Below are positions 1-9,213 of a stretch of DNA of 64,000 bases, piece by piece. The stretch is from Pycnococcus provasolii (taxonomy: Eukaryota; Chlorophyta; Pseudoscourfieldiophyceae; Pseudoscourfieldiales; Pycnococcaceae). How positions within the stretch are numbered: the first letter of the stretch is position 1; each line of letters starts with the position of its first letter. The notes under the pieces were generated by a model. The model did not search any database. It worked only from the letters and a program-made list of their open reading frames with translations, and was not told where the DNA came from. Position numbers and translations under genes: made by a program. The stretch lies in assembly GCA_938743325.2 (NCBI GenBank), contig OW568881.1, positions 620,001 through 684,000 on the forward strand, in the 5' to 3' direction.

Positions 1-230
1 CGCAGCACTCGTCGGGCGTGCACGTCATTGCCGCACATGAAATGGTGTCAGCGGCAGGCTTGACCATTTGGCCAGCGGGGCATGAAAAGGTTCCGCACGT
101 CATCGTCGTCGTGGTCGGCATATCGCCAGTGCTAGAGTCGCAGCACTCGTCGGGCGTGCACGTCATTGCCGCACATGAAATGGTGTCAGCGGCGGTCTTG
201 AGCATTTGGCCAGCGGGGCATGTCGTACTA
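1..230 (-). repeat. 138-bp tandem repeat encoding Cys-rich units
   Basis: The motif cgcagcactcgtcggg recurs at 1 and 139, a 138-bp period (46 codons). The copies are nearly identical, and the first runs off the left edge. They encode units with a CTPDECCDS-like end and a CPAGQM motif within the Cys-rich part of the surface protein. Confidence 0.85.
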
Positions 231-2560
231 TCGCACGTCGGGTTCGGTTCACAGCACATTTCCGGTGTGCATTCGTTGCCATCGCAGATTGTATCCGGAT
301 CCTTCGTCATCATGGATTCACCACATGTGCTACCTTCGTCAAGGAAATTTTCACCACATTTTGGTTTTGGTTCACAGCACATTTCCGGTGTGCATTCGTT
401 GCCATCGCAGATTGTATCCGGATCCTTCGTCATCATGGATTCACCACATGTGCTACCTTCGTCAAGGAAATTTTCACCACATTTTGGTTTTTCCACGCAA
501 CATTCCGACTCCGAGCATTTATGAAAGGATTTGTCGGCAACACTCCACATCCGTTGACAATAGTGACTGTCGCCCTTGCTGTAATGAGTATCAGGGCAAA
601 GATCTTCATTAGCTTTGTCACCGCATGTTGGTTTCTTAACACAACACTCTTCCTGCTGACAAACACGTCCTTCGCACACGGGCAGATCTATTGCATTCAA
701 AGACTTTAGCTTCCCATAAACAGAGTAGAGATCAGATAAGTAGCCCTCGAATTCATAATGTTCAGGTTCAGGCAGAGGAATTTCATCGTCATTGCAACTA
801 ATGCAATTGCACATTCCCTTCGGACCATTGGAATTCGAGGAGATTCCAAAAGTAGCTGAACAGAAGTCAGTTTTTGTATCATATTCAGTCCATTCATCGA
901 ATGTCGCTTCCCGTAAGTCGCTATTCGGAAATTTTGTTCCAGTCAGTTGAGTATCATGAAAAGATGCTCCTTGGAAACTAGAGCCAACAGGTTCTCCATT
1001 CTTCATCTCTTCATCATATTCATATCTATACCCAAATACCACGCCTCTCAGGTCCACACGAGTGAATCGGGCTTCAGAGAAATTAGATTCATCCTCGAAT
1101 TTAGAACCTCGGAAATCACTCTCTCCGATGTCAGCTTGTTTAAATGAACACTGCACAAACATAACACCACGAAGATCACTGATAGAGAATTGTGCTCCGT
1201 CAAAATTGACATTTCTAAACAACGAACCAAACCCATCAGAATCAATCGGACCTATCCGAGCATCTATGAATTTCGCGTTCGCAAAGTTTGCACCATCAAC
1301 CTCAAACTTCCTCATAATGACACCTTGTAGATTAGCTTCTGACAAATCTGCGTGGTCAAAGCTGGAACGCCCGGTTCGTCCTCTAGCGTCCGGTTTGCTT
1401 AATATCGCAAATCTGAAGTCAGCTCCCTTGAGATTGGCCCCAGTGAAATCGTGATTCGTAAGGTCTCGAAAAGAAAAGTCCTTACCAGCCAAGTCCATAT
1501 CCTTGCAGTCCTCTGTCTCGATACACATCTCAAACGGAGTCTTCGCATTTGGGCACATAGACGCCTCAGTAGCGCACGTCCCGTCGCTGCACATGATCTC
1601 ATCCTTGCCGCATTTCTCATCTTCGCCGTCAGCGTTGGATCGCTCCTGCTGGAATTCGTCGTAAGCGTCGTTAAAACTAGAGAGGCGACGCCGGCGTGCG
1701 CTTTCCTCCTTGGTTGAAGTCGCGATCACCTTGCCAGCCACGTCGAGAATCTCAAACTTGTCTTTCGTCACGTACACGCTGCGTCCTGACGCGGTATTGA
1801 ATGTCACGGAGCCCGGTATAGACGTATAGCCCGTTACCGTGAAGTGACGCGTCGCCTCCCCCGTTTTGAGCGTGAGGGTCTTGATGCTCCCAAGGCTCTT
1901 CGGTGACAAGGCAACGGCGTCAAAGATGGTGCTGGTCTTCACGGCTGAGCCGACGGCGATAGGCTTATCCGTTCCCTTCACCGTCGTGATGCCGCTTCCG
2001 TCCGTCTTCGTCTCCTTGCTCGCCTCGACGACCACCGCGACGAGGCCGACGATGACGCCCACGAGGGCGCACAGGATTACCAAGAGAATTCCGCTGAAGA
2101 TCGTGAGTCGCTTGGTTGTCTTCTTGGATTCTTTATAGAGCTCCGCACCACGAGCAAGCTCCATGGGCGCGACCGTTCCGTCACCGTCGACGTCGAACAC
2201 CTTGAGCGTTGGCTGGATTTCCTTCGGAAGTGTCTTGATGGCGATGGAGCCTTCCTTGTTCGCCTTCTTCAAGTCCACGTACACGGTGAGGATATCCGTG
2301 AGCTCGTCCATCTCGATCTTTCCATTTTTCTCGTCGTCAATATCGTTCAGGAGCGGTTGCACCTTCTTGGGAAACGAAGAGACTTTGAGATAGTTCATCT
2401 CCGCGGACATGGGGTCAGGCAGTTCGTCCGGGTCGATGGTGCCGTTTCCGTTGGTATCATATTGCGCGAGTTTCTCACGCAGTTCCGGCGGGCAGTCGGC
2501 GATACGAACGCCGTGCAGCACCTTGCGCACCTCGCCGAGTGCGTGGACAGGAGTAGACAT
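1..2560 (-). CDS. EF-hand / single-span protein with pentapeptide and Cys-rich repeats (3' end off window)
   Basis: The frame opens at the ATG complementary to 2558-2560 and stays open to base 1, about 853 codons, so the C-terminus is missing. Order of parts: three EF-hand loops (DTNGNGTIDPDE near residue 36, then near 75 and 123), one membrane span near 152-177, the linker VVVEASKETKTD, a small beta-rich stretch, and a polybasic ARRRRLSS. Then come about 220 residues of pentapeptide repeats (A-D/N-F/L pattern, + strand about 1490-815) and a Cys-rich region with CGE...CCEPKPK units up to the edge. No signal peptide is seen, so the EF-hands are probably cytosolic and the repeats outside. The first 190 codons almost match the gene at 37198, also at silent sites, while the rest does not. 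The repeat part is visibly more AT-rich than the N-terminal module. Function unknown; calcium sensing is inferred from the EF-hands. Confidence 0.8.
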   Translation of the reverse strand, partial: MSTPVHALGEVRKVLHGVRIADCPPELREKLAQYDTNGNGTIDPDELPDPMSAEMNYLKVSSFPKKVQPLLNDIDDEKNGKIEMDELTDILTVYVDLKKANKEGSIAIKTLPKEIQPTLKVFDVDGDGTVAPMELARGAELYKESKKTTKRLTIFSGILLVILCALVGVIVGLVAVVVEASKETKTDGSGITTVKGTDKPIAVGSAVKTSTIFDAVALSPKSLGSIKTLTLKTGEATRHFTVTGYTSIPGSVTFNTASGRSVYVTKDKFEILDVAGKVIATSTKEESARRRRLSSFNDAYDEFQQERSNADGEDEKCGKDEIMCSDGTCATEASMCPNAKTPFEMCIETEDCKDMDLAGKDFSFRDLTNHDFTGANLKGADFRFAILSKPDARGRTGRSSFDHADLSEANLQGVIMRKFEVDGANFANAKFIDARIGPIDSDGFGSLFRNVNFDGAQFSISDLRGVMFVQCSFKQADIGESDFRGSKFEDESNFSEARFTRVDLRGVVFGYRYEYDEEMKNGEPVGSSFQGASFHDTQLTGTKFPNSDLREATFDEWTEYDTKTDFCSATFGISSNSNGPKGMCNCISCNDDEIPLPEPEHYEFEGYLSDLYSVYGKLKSLNAIDLPVCEGRVCQQEECCVKKPTCGDKANEDLCPDTHYSKGDSHYCQRMWSVADKSFHKCSESECCVEKPKCGENFLDEGSTCGESMMTKDPDTICDGNECTPEMCCEPKPKCGENFLDEGSTCGESMMTKDPDTICDGNECTPEMCCEPNPTCDSTTCPAGQMLKTAADTISCAAMTCTPDECCDSSTGDMPTTTTMTCGTFSCPAGQMVKPAADTISCAAMTCTPDECC
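246..491 (-). repeat. Two identical 123-bp tandem repeats (Cys-rich units)
   Basis: The blocks at 246-368 and 369-491 appear identical base for base (41 codons each). Each encodes a six-Cys unit starting CGENFLDEGSTCGE and ending CCEPKPK. Perfect identity suggests a very recent unit duplication or ongoing homogenisation. Confidence 0.9.
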
Positions 2561-3114
2561 AGCTGAAGTGGTGTATTCTTCTTCTGATGAAGTAACACGG
2601 TGGCTAGCAATGCCAGTGAACTCCGCCGACTCCAAGGGCATGCACCAGTTCACTACTACTCCCTGGTGCACGGCCGGGACCCGTGTCGTGCTGCCGTGCG
2701 TTGGGAAGAATGAGAACAACCCCCTCGAGGGTTTCCCGAGGGAGGGCATAACGTGGAACTGCACGATAAGGTTACGTTAGGGAGAATCCGCAGGCCGCAG
2801 CATGACCAGTGCATGGGACCCTACGGCCTTCGACGTCGTTTCGGGACGCAAAACGACACTAGGGTCGACGGACTTCGTTTCTTTTCTGGCCTTGCCTTGC
2901 AAGACAATAACCTTAGAGGATGGCTTTGGGCTGCCACGCCAGACACCAGACACGATTCTCAGAGACCTTGCATAGACTATCGTACCTTTCACTGTGTGTG
3001 TGTTGCCCTCAGCCTGCTACAGCATGCTAGGGTATGGGGATGTTTTAGGTTTACCGTACCTCGTACAAATAATATCTGTCCTCGGAGTTTCGTCCCTCAA
3101 TAATAGAGTAGGGT
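2561..3114. other. Intergenic, upstream of the minus-strand EF-hand gene
   Basis: No gene seen. The part next to the start (2561-2660) is related to the region just before the paralogue at 37198. Both carry the motif ggtgcatgcccttggag and a tattgctag/cattgctag stretch, so the duplication included the promoter or 5' UTR. Confidence 0.6.
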
Positions 3115-3350
3115 GTACTTGCACAGCGCAATTCCCTTAGCAAATAGCGCTAGCGGGGCCGGTAGGGTAGCGTTAGGGGCCCCAAAATGGGACTTAACGA
3201 CATTGGGGCTAACGTTACCGGGGAGGGATGGAAAACCAGTTCTCCGACCTAATCGCTCGACCATTCGAATTTCCGGGGGGGGGGATGGGAAACAGTTTTG
3301 CCGATGACGCGCTAACGCTATTTGCTAAGGGAATTGCCTTGTGCAAGTAC
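3115..3350. mobile_element. Small MITE-like element with about 40-bp terminal inverted repeats
   Basis: The left end reads gtacttgcacagcgcaattc and continues through 3155. The reverse complement of the right end (about 3310-3350) reads gtacttgcacaaggcaattc and continues the same way, with only a few mismatches over about 40 bases. The element is 236 bp and has no coding capacity. No clear target-site duplication was seen. Family unknown. Confidence 0.7.
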
Positions 3351-3834
3351 TGTACAGTAAACTCTAATCTCAGGTTGTAAAGTACCTTTGTACGGCTTTA
3401 TTAGGGCGATCCCTTGCTCTTTTGATCCCTTTTGATCCCTTTTGATCAGCAAGTGATCAATTTTGATCACTTGCTCTCACAGGAAGCCCGGTCCGATTGG
3501 GGAGACACCAAGCGTGAATCCCCATCGTGGTCGGAGGCTTGCCGACCAAAAACAATCTCTGGTGCAAACTCTGAATGGTGCATAACCCTAACCCTATCCC
3601 TTCAACGCCGACCTATGGCCCCGTTGTTCTCCGCCGACCTGACGCCCCGTTGTGGAGAGGTCCTCCTGGAGATAGGTAGCGAAAAAACGTCTCCCGAGGG
3701 CCAGGCCTATACATACTGTTGTACTTCACCATTGTGTGATGGTGCTCAAGGGGGGCGCATCGAGAGCATTAACATTTGGGTGACCCCTTGTCGGAATGAG
3801 AAAGAGAATCCAGGGAGGATCTGGTTTTGACGTA
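3351..3834. other. Intergenic sequence between two inverted-repeat elements
   Basis: No supported gene. It contains short direct repeats of the type ttttgatccc (3419-3446) and a telomere-like patch aaccctaaccctatccc around 3583-3600. Confidence 0.5.
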
Positions 3835-4097
3835 CAGTCATTTGTTCTCAGTTGGCCAGACTTTTTATTTTTTGGGAACTCAACTCGTCGAACTTTTGGC
3901 CGAACTTTTGGTCGGTGGGCTCGAACTCGATTAGAACTATTGGCAAACTTTTCAGCTTGTTGAACGGAAGATTTTGGTCGCAAAAATGCGGCATTGAGGA
4001 CCCCGACCAAATCTGCCGACCAAAAGTTCGAGGAATAGTTCGAAAGTTACTTGAATGAAATGCCTCAAAAGTCAGGCCAACTGAGAACAAATGACTG
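3835..4097. mobile_element. Small MITE-like element with CAGT...ACTG inverted ends
   Basis: The left end cagtcatttgttctcagttg (continuing gcc) is matched exactly by the reverse complement of the right end at 4075-4097, a perfect terminal inverted repeat of about 23 bp. The interior has further inverted pieces (gaccaaaagttcg against cgaacttttggtc). It is 263 bp with no coding capacity. The flanks show no clear duplication. CAG ends resemble some DNA transposon superfamilies but do not decide the family. Confidence 0.75.
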
Positions 4098-4697
4098 GTT
4101 TGCCTGACGTGGCTTTTTTCAATTTATCTTACGTGCTTTCAAGCTGAGCAAGGCTGCAAGGTGCGAGTATTCAGTTACCCTCCCTAGGTTCCTACCCTCA
4201 TGCCCTACGCACTACTGACTGTACCTTATTACCCGTGCCGGGTAGGGAGTGTTCGTCGAAAGAAAGAAGAACGAATCGCACGAGATCTTGCACCGTGATT
4301 CTTTTCGAGATCCTTTTCCCATCATGCATGCTGCCAGGTAAGAGGTAGTTGGTAGGGAGTACATACACGGTGCATTTGTTCTCGAGTCCTAGCTAGGCAA
4401 AGTTCTCCCATGCACGGTGCACCTAACCGGGCGTGCATGCTTGGCAATCACGACGAGGCAATCAGCGACTCACTTGGCCCCAAAAAGGAAGGGTACCCTA
4501 GTGATAAGAAGGCACCGCTGGCAAAATTTGCCACTTTCCCCACCTACGGCAAGCTGTGCAAGCTGTGCAAGCGCGTCGACATTTCAACTCCTTACCCTTT
4601 CTGCCTTTCATTCTTGCACGGCCACTTACTTCATTCATAGTAGCTTTCTTTTGTCTTATTTCAGTGAGTTAGCTTATTTGATATTTCACTGACTATT
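4098..4697. other. Intergenic / probable promoter and 5' UTR
   Basis: No gene is supported. Short ORFs at 4410-4692 run into the following start without domain signal and are best read as leader sequence. Confidence 0.5.
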
Positions 4698-7190
4698 ATG
4701 GCTGACCCCACTTCCGTCAAACCCGTCGGTGGTTCGGCGGCCGGCGACGATGATAGCGCCTTCTGGTCCAACAACCCGCGTGGCATTCCGCTCCAGGCTC
4801 TCTTTGGTGCCAACAAAGGGTCCGGTGAGATTGGAATGCGCCTCAAGGCACACGACGTGTCAGGTGACGGGTACCTCGACAAGACGGAGTTTCGCAACGC
4901 CATCTCCAACGAGATCGCCGCCGTGAAGAGCACCAAGCAGTTGAAGATGGTTGTCCTTGTTCTCGCAGCGCTTGTCGTTGCCATCTGCGGTGTGATGACA
5001 GGACTCACATACGCCGTCGTGGAAATGAGCAAGGAGACGGGAATTGCCTCGAACGGCGTCATGACCAAGAAAGGCACGAACGAGGCGGTGCAGGTGGCGC
5101 ACGCAACGTCACACAGCAAGCTCACGTCCAAGCTGCCAGACGAGGCGTTCGAGCAGATGGAAAAGCTCGAGGTCATTTCACCAACGGGTTCTCGACTCGT
5201 AATGAATGTGCTTGGCTGGGCGCGCGTCATGGACAAGGATGCCTGTGACGGCAACTACGTGCGTCTTGTGACCGCTGAGGGCAAGGTGAAGCTCGACGGC
5301 TCGGCAATGACCTTCGACGCCGCAGTCGACTCCTTCTTCGCGGAGGTTGGCTTCGCCACAAACCCGTCGGCTGGTGGGATGCGCAGGTTGGCTTCCGTGT
5401 TCAAGATAATCGCCATCCTCAACGCCGTCAAGGACTACGCTAATCTCGACGAGGAATGCGAACGCAAGCCTGGTTTTAACTATGCAAGTTTCACCATGGA
5501 GATGGACGTCAGCTATCCGTGCCCAAAGAAACCTTCTTCCAACATATCCGAGTACACCATGTGCGTCAAAGACAACCCTCTTCGGAAAGATGGCTCGTAT
5601 AAAATCGGGTCCTTGCTTGCTGGCACGACACCCGATGGTAAGCGTATAGTCCACAAGCAGCGTCTCGAATACGACGAGCCTTCCAAGGTTTTCGCACTTG
5701 TTAGCCAGTATGCGGAGTTTCCGGGCTTTGCACACGTGAACGTCAGAAACGCGCAGGGAGCCATGGATTCTGGATACGAGTACCAAACTGAATTGGGTGG
5801 CAATCGCGGTCTTAACCCTTCGGACGTTGAAGTTTATAAGTGCAGGCAATCTGGGGATGCTTCAGACCCGACCAAAGCGCCAGCCTTTTCCACCAAGCTC
5901 GGCGAGAAGCTTGTCGACGGACGGACGCTGCGGGAATTCGAATTTCTGAATCCCATCGATCCCATTGCCTTGGCCATGATGACGGGGAAGAGCAATCGCA
6001 GTGATGGAGGACTTGATCAACTCAACATCTACTCTCCGGACGATACGATGGATACCCTTGTTGAACGCGATGGCAAGATGTACATACGTACACTTTACTA
6101 CGATTGGAAGAATACCGGTGCGCCACATTCTTTCATGGTTCCACAGCCTGGTGGAACTTACATAATTTTCAACGTGACGTACTTTGCATGGGGATCTCAA
6201 AACGCCGAAAGGTGGGCACTTACCGGCGGTGCATCGAGCTTGAAGTGCAAAGCTGATCCCCAGAAAACCACGCCGGCTTCGCCAGCTTGGTTGGTTGATT
6301 TGTCTCATGGAGCATACCGCCAAAATCCTGGCTTGGTTGTTTCGAATGAACAACGCGATGCATTGAAACAAATTAGCGCGAGTGACTTCCGGAGCGCTGG
6401 ACCTCCTATGTCCCGGCGCGTGCGTCGACTGATTGAATCGCCACATGAGCTTACTGTGGAAGAGCGCCTGTTTGGAGGAAGAGCGTCTGATGACTATGAA
6501 GAATTCATGGAGCGTGCCCGTGTCATGCATGAAGCGGAAATGCAGACAGATCACTACAATATTTCCAGTCGCCGAGAACTTTATAATACTGGAAGTCTTG
6601 AGTTTGGCTTTAAATCAAAGAAGCTTGAATTTGGAATTGAAGGTTCAAGCAAAGATGGTGAAGAGTATACGATTAAGTTGAGTGCCAAAGCTGAGTGTAC
6701 AGATCCAAAGCCTAAAGATGGATTTTTGTGGCACAAGTGGTGCGCAAAAGGAGGCGGAATGCAAATTGGTTGGCAAATGTGGGGCCTTACAGAGATTTCA
6801 GGATGGCAGACCACTACCGGTACACTGGGCGACGAGAAATGTGTTAAAAAAGGGCCCGTAAATTTAGGATGTGCCGGACTAGAGTCAACTATTGAGTTTA
6901 ACCTTGGAGGTGGTTATGTCAATTCTGATTTTTGTGGCAGTAGTGAAGGTTTTGCCAACATCTATGCTGCAGTTGATTGGACGGGAAGAGCATGTATAGG
7001 TGGTTGCGTTACTGCAAAAGGGTCTGGAAAGTTGGCTCTACTGATTGATCCTGGTAATAGGCAGCTTGGTGGAGGATGTGGAAAAATATTCCCAGGAATA
7101 ACAATCAGCGGAGAACTTTCTATCGGAGTAAGCGCCGGGCCTCTCACTGTTGATTGGTGTCTTGAGGGTGAATTGAAGAGGGAGTTTTAG
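4698..7190 (+). CDS. EF-hand / single-span surface protein with large unknown ectodomain
   Basis: An 830-residue protein. It has one EF-hand loop (DVSGDGYLDKTE, residues 53-64), a membrane span at about 83-108 and the linker AVVEMSKET. The same linker position in the two other family members reads VVVEASKET. About 120 residues later comes GMRRLAS, at the place where the paralogues have RRRRL. The outer part of about 590 residues contains many Cys and Gly and the motif YPCPKKP. Its last 200 residues are glycine-rich and look beta-structured (for example GWQMWGLTEISGWQTTTG). No known ectodomain was recognised. Codon use shifts from GC-rich in the first part to AT-richer after about base 6000. 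Likely a type II surface or internal membrane protein; role unknown. Confidence 0.8.
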   Translation: MADPTSVKPVGGSAAGDDDSAFWSNNPRGIPLQALFGANKGSGEIGMRLKAHDVSGDGYLDKTEFRNAISNEIAAVKSTKQLKMVVLVLAALVVAICGVMTGLTYAVVEMSKETGIASNGVMTKKGTNEAVQVAHATSHSKLTSKLPDEAFEQMEKLEVISPTGSRLVMNVLGWARVMDKDACDGNYVRLVTAEGKVKLDGSAMTFDAAVDSFFAEVGFATNPSAGGMRRLASVFKIIAILNAVKDYANLDEECERKPGFNYASFTMEMDVSYPCPKKPSSNISEYTMCVKDNPLRKDGSYKIGSLLAGTTPDGKRIVHKQRLEYDEPSKVFALVSQYAEFPGFAHVNVRNAQGAMDSGYEYQTELGGNRGLNPSDVEVYKCRQSGDASDPTKAPAFSTKLGEKLVDGRTLREFEFLNPIDPIALAMMTGKSNRSDGGLDQLNIYSPDDTMDTLVERDGKMYIRTLYYDWKNTGAPHSFMVPQPGGTYIIFNVTYFAWGSQNAERWALTGGASSLKCKADPQKTTPASPAWLVDLSHGAYRQNPGLVVSNEQRDALKQISASDFRSAGPPMSRRVRRLIESPHELTVEERLFGGRASDDYEEFMERARVMHEAEMQTDHYNISSRRELYNTGSLEFGFKSKKLEFGIEGSSKDGEEYTIKLSAKAECTDPKPKDGFLWHKWCAKGGGMQIGWQMWGLTEISGWQTTTGTLGDEKCVKKGPVNLGCAGLESTIEFNLGGGYVNSDFCGSSEGFANIYAAVDWTGRACIGGCVTAKGSGKLALLIDPGNRQLGGGCGKIFPGITISGELSIGVSAGPLTVDWCLEGELKREF

Positions 7191-7685
7191 AACGACGAGG
7201 TGGGGCGATTCGACAATACCATTCGATGAAAGGAGGATCAGCATTTCATATGTTCCGAGGTGCGACTGCCTTCAACAAGAATTAGAATAATCATGTCATT
7301 GTGCATGTCGAAAGGCGTAAACGGGTTTGACGCGGGGGAGGGGGGGATGTGTGCACGTAAAAAAACATCTTAGCGGGGCTATCGGATATGGTTGACACGT
7401 GTTACTCTTTTTTTGTGTGTGGTTACAAGGTAGGTACAGGGTAACAGGGGTCTACCTAGACCTACATCGCCGCCCGTCCAAACATACATACCATCCTTTC
7501 CCCTCTACAGTTTGTCTGCTCCGAGCCGAGTCCACATCTTTGAAACACTGACGAGTACTCGTACACGCGAACATGGCCGACTGAAGAGCTATTCTCGTTC
7601 CATTCACCTCCAATCGCAACACGTGTGCCCCCGTTTGTTGGCATAACTTGAAGCGTAAAAGTACAGATCAAATAATCACCTCGCG
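7191..7685. other. Intergenic, convergent 3' regions
   Basis: Lies between the ends of the EF-hand gene (+) and the hydrolase gene (-). Short ORFs here (7462-7689) lack any family signal. Nothing else recognised. Confidence 0.5.
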
Positions 7686-7773
7686 CCATGTAAAATCGCG
7701 CCGGGAATGGCGCCAGGGAATGGACAACCGTTGGACAAAGTAAACCCAGTTCCGTTACTGAATGAGGGATCTC
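7686..7773 (-). repeat. 3'-flank repeat element, copy 1
   Basis: On the minus strand this reads cattcagtaacgga, then tttgtccaacggttgtccatt, then gcgccattcccggcgcg. It matches the copies at 28655, 47171, 50577 and 60349. It lies just downstream of, and in the same direction as, the hydrolase gene that ends at 7816. Confidence 0.65.
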
Positions 7774-7815
7774 AGCCTGAGCGTTCCTCGGGAATATAAC
7801 TAAGCAGCACCTTTT

Positions 7816-9213
7816 TTAAAACGAAGTGAACGGCTTGTCAATGATGTGCTTGTGCGCACCCATCTTGCCGTGGCTCACCATCGCGCCCAGCGCGTCGACG
7901 ACAATGCGAAGCGCCATCAGACTCGTGATGTCCGCGTGGTCGTACGGAGGACTCACCTCCACAATCTCCATGCCGCACAGACCCTCCTTCGCCACGAGAC
8001 CGACGAGCTTAAGCGCCTCGCGCGGCAGAAGGCCGCCAGGCTCCGGCCAGCCAGTTCCGGGAACGAACGCCGCCTCGATCGAGTCGATGTCGTACGACAT
8101 GTACACGGCATCGCAGCCGTCCCAAGCACGGTCGAGCGCCATCTCCACGACGCGGTCGATGCCAAGCCGCTCGACGTCGTTCATTGTGAAAATGTTCGTC
8201 TCGCGGTCCACCATGACGGGAACCGCGGGACGAGGAACCTGCCAGCCGCCGATTCCAATTTGAACGAGATTCTCAGGTCGCACGTTAGGCAGGTTCGTCG
8301 CGTGGAACCACGGCGTCGTGTGCATGCGCTCGTCTAGGTCCTTCTCCTGAATATCCGCGTGGCGGTCGACGTGAATGATGCCAATTCGCTTCGACGTCAC
8401 GCTCGCGAGTCCGCGAACGGTGGGATATCCAATCGAGTGGTCGCCGCCGAGGATGATTGGAAAGGAGCCGGTGGACGCGACGTGCGCGACGGCGTTGGAG
8501 ATCTGGTCGAAGCTCTTCTCCAGGTTTGCGGGGATGGTGAACACGTCCCCGGCGTCGCATAGCGTCATCTGCTCGCGCAGGTCAATGCCTCGCTCGTAGT
8601 TGTACGGCGTGTACAGTGCGGAAATGCGCCGTATGCCCTGCGGTCCAAACCGCGTTCCCGACCGGTACGTGGTTCCTCCGTCGAACGGCACGCCGAGCAC
8701 CGTCGCGTCGAAGTCTCCGACGGTGCGAACGTCCTCGACGTACGGCGCCTTCATGAAGGTGTTGATTCCCGCGTAGTGCGGCAGTTCTCCTCGGCTGAAG
8801 GTGGGAATGGTCTTATCTTCGATGGACGACGCGCCAGGCAGTCCAAATTCGAGTCCGCGCGCGAGTTCCTCCTCCCACTTGGTGGTTGGTATTTTGGCCT
8901 CGGCGAGTGCCGCCTTCCACCCGTCCGTGTCTTTCATCGCCTCCTTGAAGTTTGCGGATGCACTGCTTGACGCTTGTTTCTTTGCAGCCTCGAATTCCTC
9001 TTTATGTTTTTTAGCGGCTGGCGTGAGCCACCTCTTCGTGTCCGGCAGGTTGGGGTCTGGGTGGTGGTGGCGGACGTGCGTCAACAAAGCTGAGACAACG
9101 CCAAAGCCAGTATGGCCGGAAGTATTAACAAGGTAAGGTCTCTTGAGAAGAGGAAGGGTGAGGGCCGCAGATGCCTTCAGTGACGCCATGGATGCCGAGG
9201 CCATGGCTGACAT
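7816..9213 (-). CDS. gdmH: Arginase-superfamily hydrolase, probable guanidine hydrolase
   Basis: A 465-residue ureohydrolase-fold enzyme. Metal-binding motifs are intact: GGDHS, HVDRHAD (D-x-H-x-D) and SYDIDS. The residues after the last motif, FVPGTGWPEPGGLLP, and the stretch LVQIGIGGWQVPR match what I recall of nickel-dependent guanidine hydrolases such as cyanobacterial Sll1077. Classical agmatinases and arginases have DP-A-APGTGTP at that place. The family reaction would be guanidine + water to urea + ammonia. The N-terminus (MSAMASASMASLKASAAL...RPYLVN) is rich in Ala, Ser and Arg/Lys and looks like a mitochondrial or plastid presequence, followed by an Ala/Lys-rich extension typical of the long members. 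It is divergent with the urease gene and shares a 1.4-kb upstream region. The family is clear; the substrate call is inference from motif and neighbourhood, with agmatinase the main alternative. Confidence 0.75.
   Translation of the reverse strand: MSAMASASMASLKASAALTLPLLKRPYLVNTSGHTGFGVVSALLTHVRHHHPDPNLPDTKRWLTPAAKKHKEEFEAAKKQASSSASANFKEAMKDTDGWKAALAEAKIPTTKWEEELARGLEFGLPGASSIEDKTIPTFSRGELPHYAGINTFMKAPYVEDVRTVGDFDATVLGVPFDGGTTYRSGTRFGPQGIRRISALYTPYNYERGIDLREQMTLCDAGDVFTIPANLEKSFDQISNAVAHVASTGSFPIILGGDHSIGYPTVRGLASVTSKRIGIIHVDRHADIQEKDLDERMHTTPWFHATNLPNVRPENLVQIGIGGWQVPRPAVPVMVDRETNIFTMNDVERLGIDRVVEMALDRAWDGCDAVYMSYDIDSIEAAFVPGTGWPEPGGLLPREALKLVGLVAKEGLCGMEIVEVSPPYDHADITSLMALRIVVDALGAMVSHGKMGAHKHIIDKPFTSF

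Noticed and set aside
7816-9213. Plain agmatinase or arginase
   Set aside because: The substrate-loop residues (GTGWPEPGG) and GIGGWQ segment fit guanidine hydrolases better; kept as alternative only.
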